From: Thermus kawarayensis JCM 12314
GTDB lineage: Bacteria > Deinococcota > Deinococci > Deinococcales > Thermaceae
NCBI GenBank assembly: GCA_001311545.1
Contig: BBBL01000043.1
Coordinates: forward strand, 1-9,364
Direction of reading: 5' to 3'
Length of the DNA stretch: 9,364 nt
Part shown: one piece after another, positions 8,713 to 9,364 of the stretch
Layout of the letters: every line of letters begins with the position of its first letter
How positions within the stretch are numbered: position 1 is the first letter of the stretch
Program-made: the position numbers and the translations under genes
Notes under the pieces: generated by a model
What the model was told of the DNA's origin: nothing
The model's database searches: none
The model's input: only the letters and a program-made list of their open reading frames with translations

Positions 8713-9364
8713 GACCGGCCTATTCTACCAGCTGTCCCCCAGGGGAGGGGAAGGAGGCGCAGCTCGGGCTCGGCCTCAAAGGCCCGCCGCCAGGGAAAGC
8801 GGATCCCCTGGAGGTCCAGCCTGCGGTTCTCCAGGAGCACGTGGGGCCAAAGGGCCGCCACCTCCCGGGCCTCCTCGGGCAGGGGCTCGGGGAAGCGGGC
8901 CCTCACCCAAGGCCTCCCCACCTCCCCCCACCAGTACTGGAAGTAGGCCTCGGCCAGGCGCCCAATCCGCGCTTCCTCCCTCCCAAGGAAAAGCCCCCCC
9001 TGGGCCAGGCGCTCCCCAGGTTGTTGGCCGGGGTGCCCCAGGCGGCGTAGGCGGCGAGGCGGGCGTAGAGGCCGAGGCCCTGGAGGTAGGCCATGAGGCC
9101 GGCATCCCCCCGGTTCACCCGGGAGAGGTCCGCCAGGGCCACCCGGTGGCGGGCCATGAGGTCCATAAGCTCCAGGGCCGCTCGCCGGGGGTCCCCGCCC
9201 CCGTGAAGGTAGAGGACGAGGTGGGGGTCGGCCTCGAGGCCCACCTCCTGGGCCCCGGCGCTCTCCAAGACCCCGGCCACGGTCCTTCCAAGGGCACCCC
9301 CTCGTAGGGGGTCACCCGGGCCGGGGAAAGCCCCTCCCCGTACGCCACCGCCACCCTAAGCCCG
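8709..9364 (-). CDS. DUF4127-family protein of unknown function, C-terminal part; two probable sequencing frameshifts
   Basis: Only the last 218 or so residues lie in the window; the gene enters from the right edge. After repair it reads RVTPYEGVPLGRTVAGVL, then ADPHLVLYLH, VALADLSRVNRGD, and AAYAAWGTPANNLGSALA, followed by a helical tail ending GRIGRS. The order PYE-, then a hydrophobic -LYLH strand, then VALAD..NRGD, then YA.W.T..N.LG is what I know from the C-terminal half of DUF4127 proteins (YAGWNTAGNTLG in other members). One base is lost near 9293 and another near 9009. The function of DUF4127 is not known to me. It is the upstream partner of the HD-GYP gene in one operon, with an ATGA overlap. 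It could instead be a divergent relative, since the Gly-Trp-Asn part of the motif reads Ala-Trp-Gly here. Confidence 0.7.

Noticed and set aside
9115..9354. Separate small protein at the right edge
   Set aside because: Its first part is simply the DUF4127 protein in the frame before a one-base loss near 9293; past that point the true frame continues elsewhere.

Overview
The window comes from a Thermus species (phylum Deinococcota). The GC content is high, with strong G/C at third codon positions. The surface-layer protein, UvrB and GlmS all read like the T. thermophilus proteins as I remember them, but with enough substitutions to suggest another species or strain. No transposon, tRNA, rRNA, CRISPR or prophage element is visible. 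This is a chromosomal housekeeping region.

Layout, left to right. (1) uvrB, the DNA-repair helicase subunit, runs leftward from 1929 and leaves the window a few codons before its stop. Its -10 box lies 7 bases before the ATG, so the transcript is probably leaderless, and a perfect inverted repeat covers its -35 region. (2) slpA, the S-layer/outer-membrane protein, runs leftward from 4840 to 2055. It ends in a very strong GC-only terminator that insulates uvrB, and it starts from a consensus promoter with a leader of about 133 nt folded into two consecutive long stem-loops. (3) glmS, glucosamine-6-phosphate synthase, runs rightward from 5331 to 7144. Its leader of about 286 nt contains what I read as a glmS self-cleaving ribozyme (about 5089-5252). 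(4) A tandem-GAF/HD-GYP c-di-GMP phosphodiesterase-like gene runs leftward (8712-7146). It is translationally coupled by an ATGA overlap to (5), a DUF4127-family gene that enters from the right edge.

How the genes relate: slpA and glmS share one divergent promoter region and both serve the cell envelope. GlmS makes the amino sugar for peptidoglycan and wall polymers, and SlpA's SLH domain anchors to such polymers. Each carries its own structured mRNA leader: the slpA leader is probably for mRNA stability or translation control, and the glmS leader for product-sensing self-cleavage. The HD-GYP/DUF4127 pair is a separate leftward operon whose last stop codon lies 1 base from the glmS stop.

Caveat on quality: every protein gene is broken by small indels, 19 that I can place (5 in uvrB, 7 in slpA, 3 in glmS, 2 in the HD-GYP gene, 2 in the DUF4127 gene). 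Nearly all are 1-2 base losses, most of them in G/C runs. Repairing each restores a continuous family-typical protein, so I treat them as sequence errors rather than pseudogenes and annotate whole genes.
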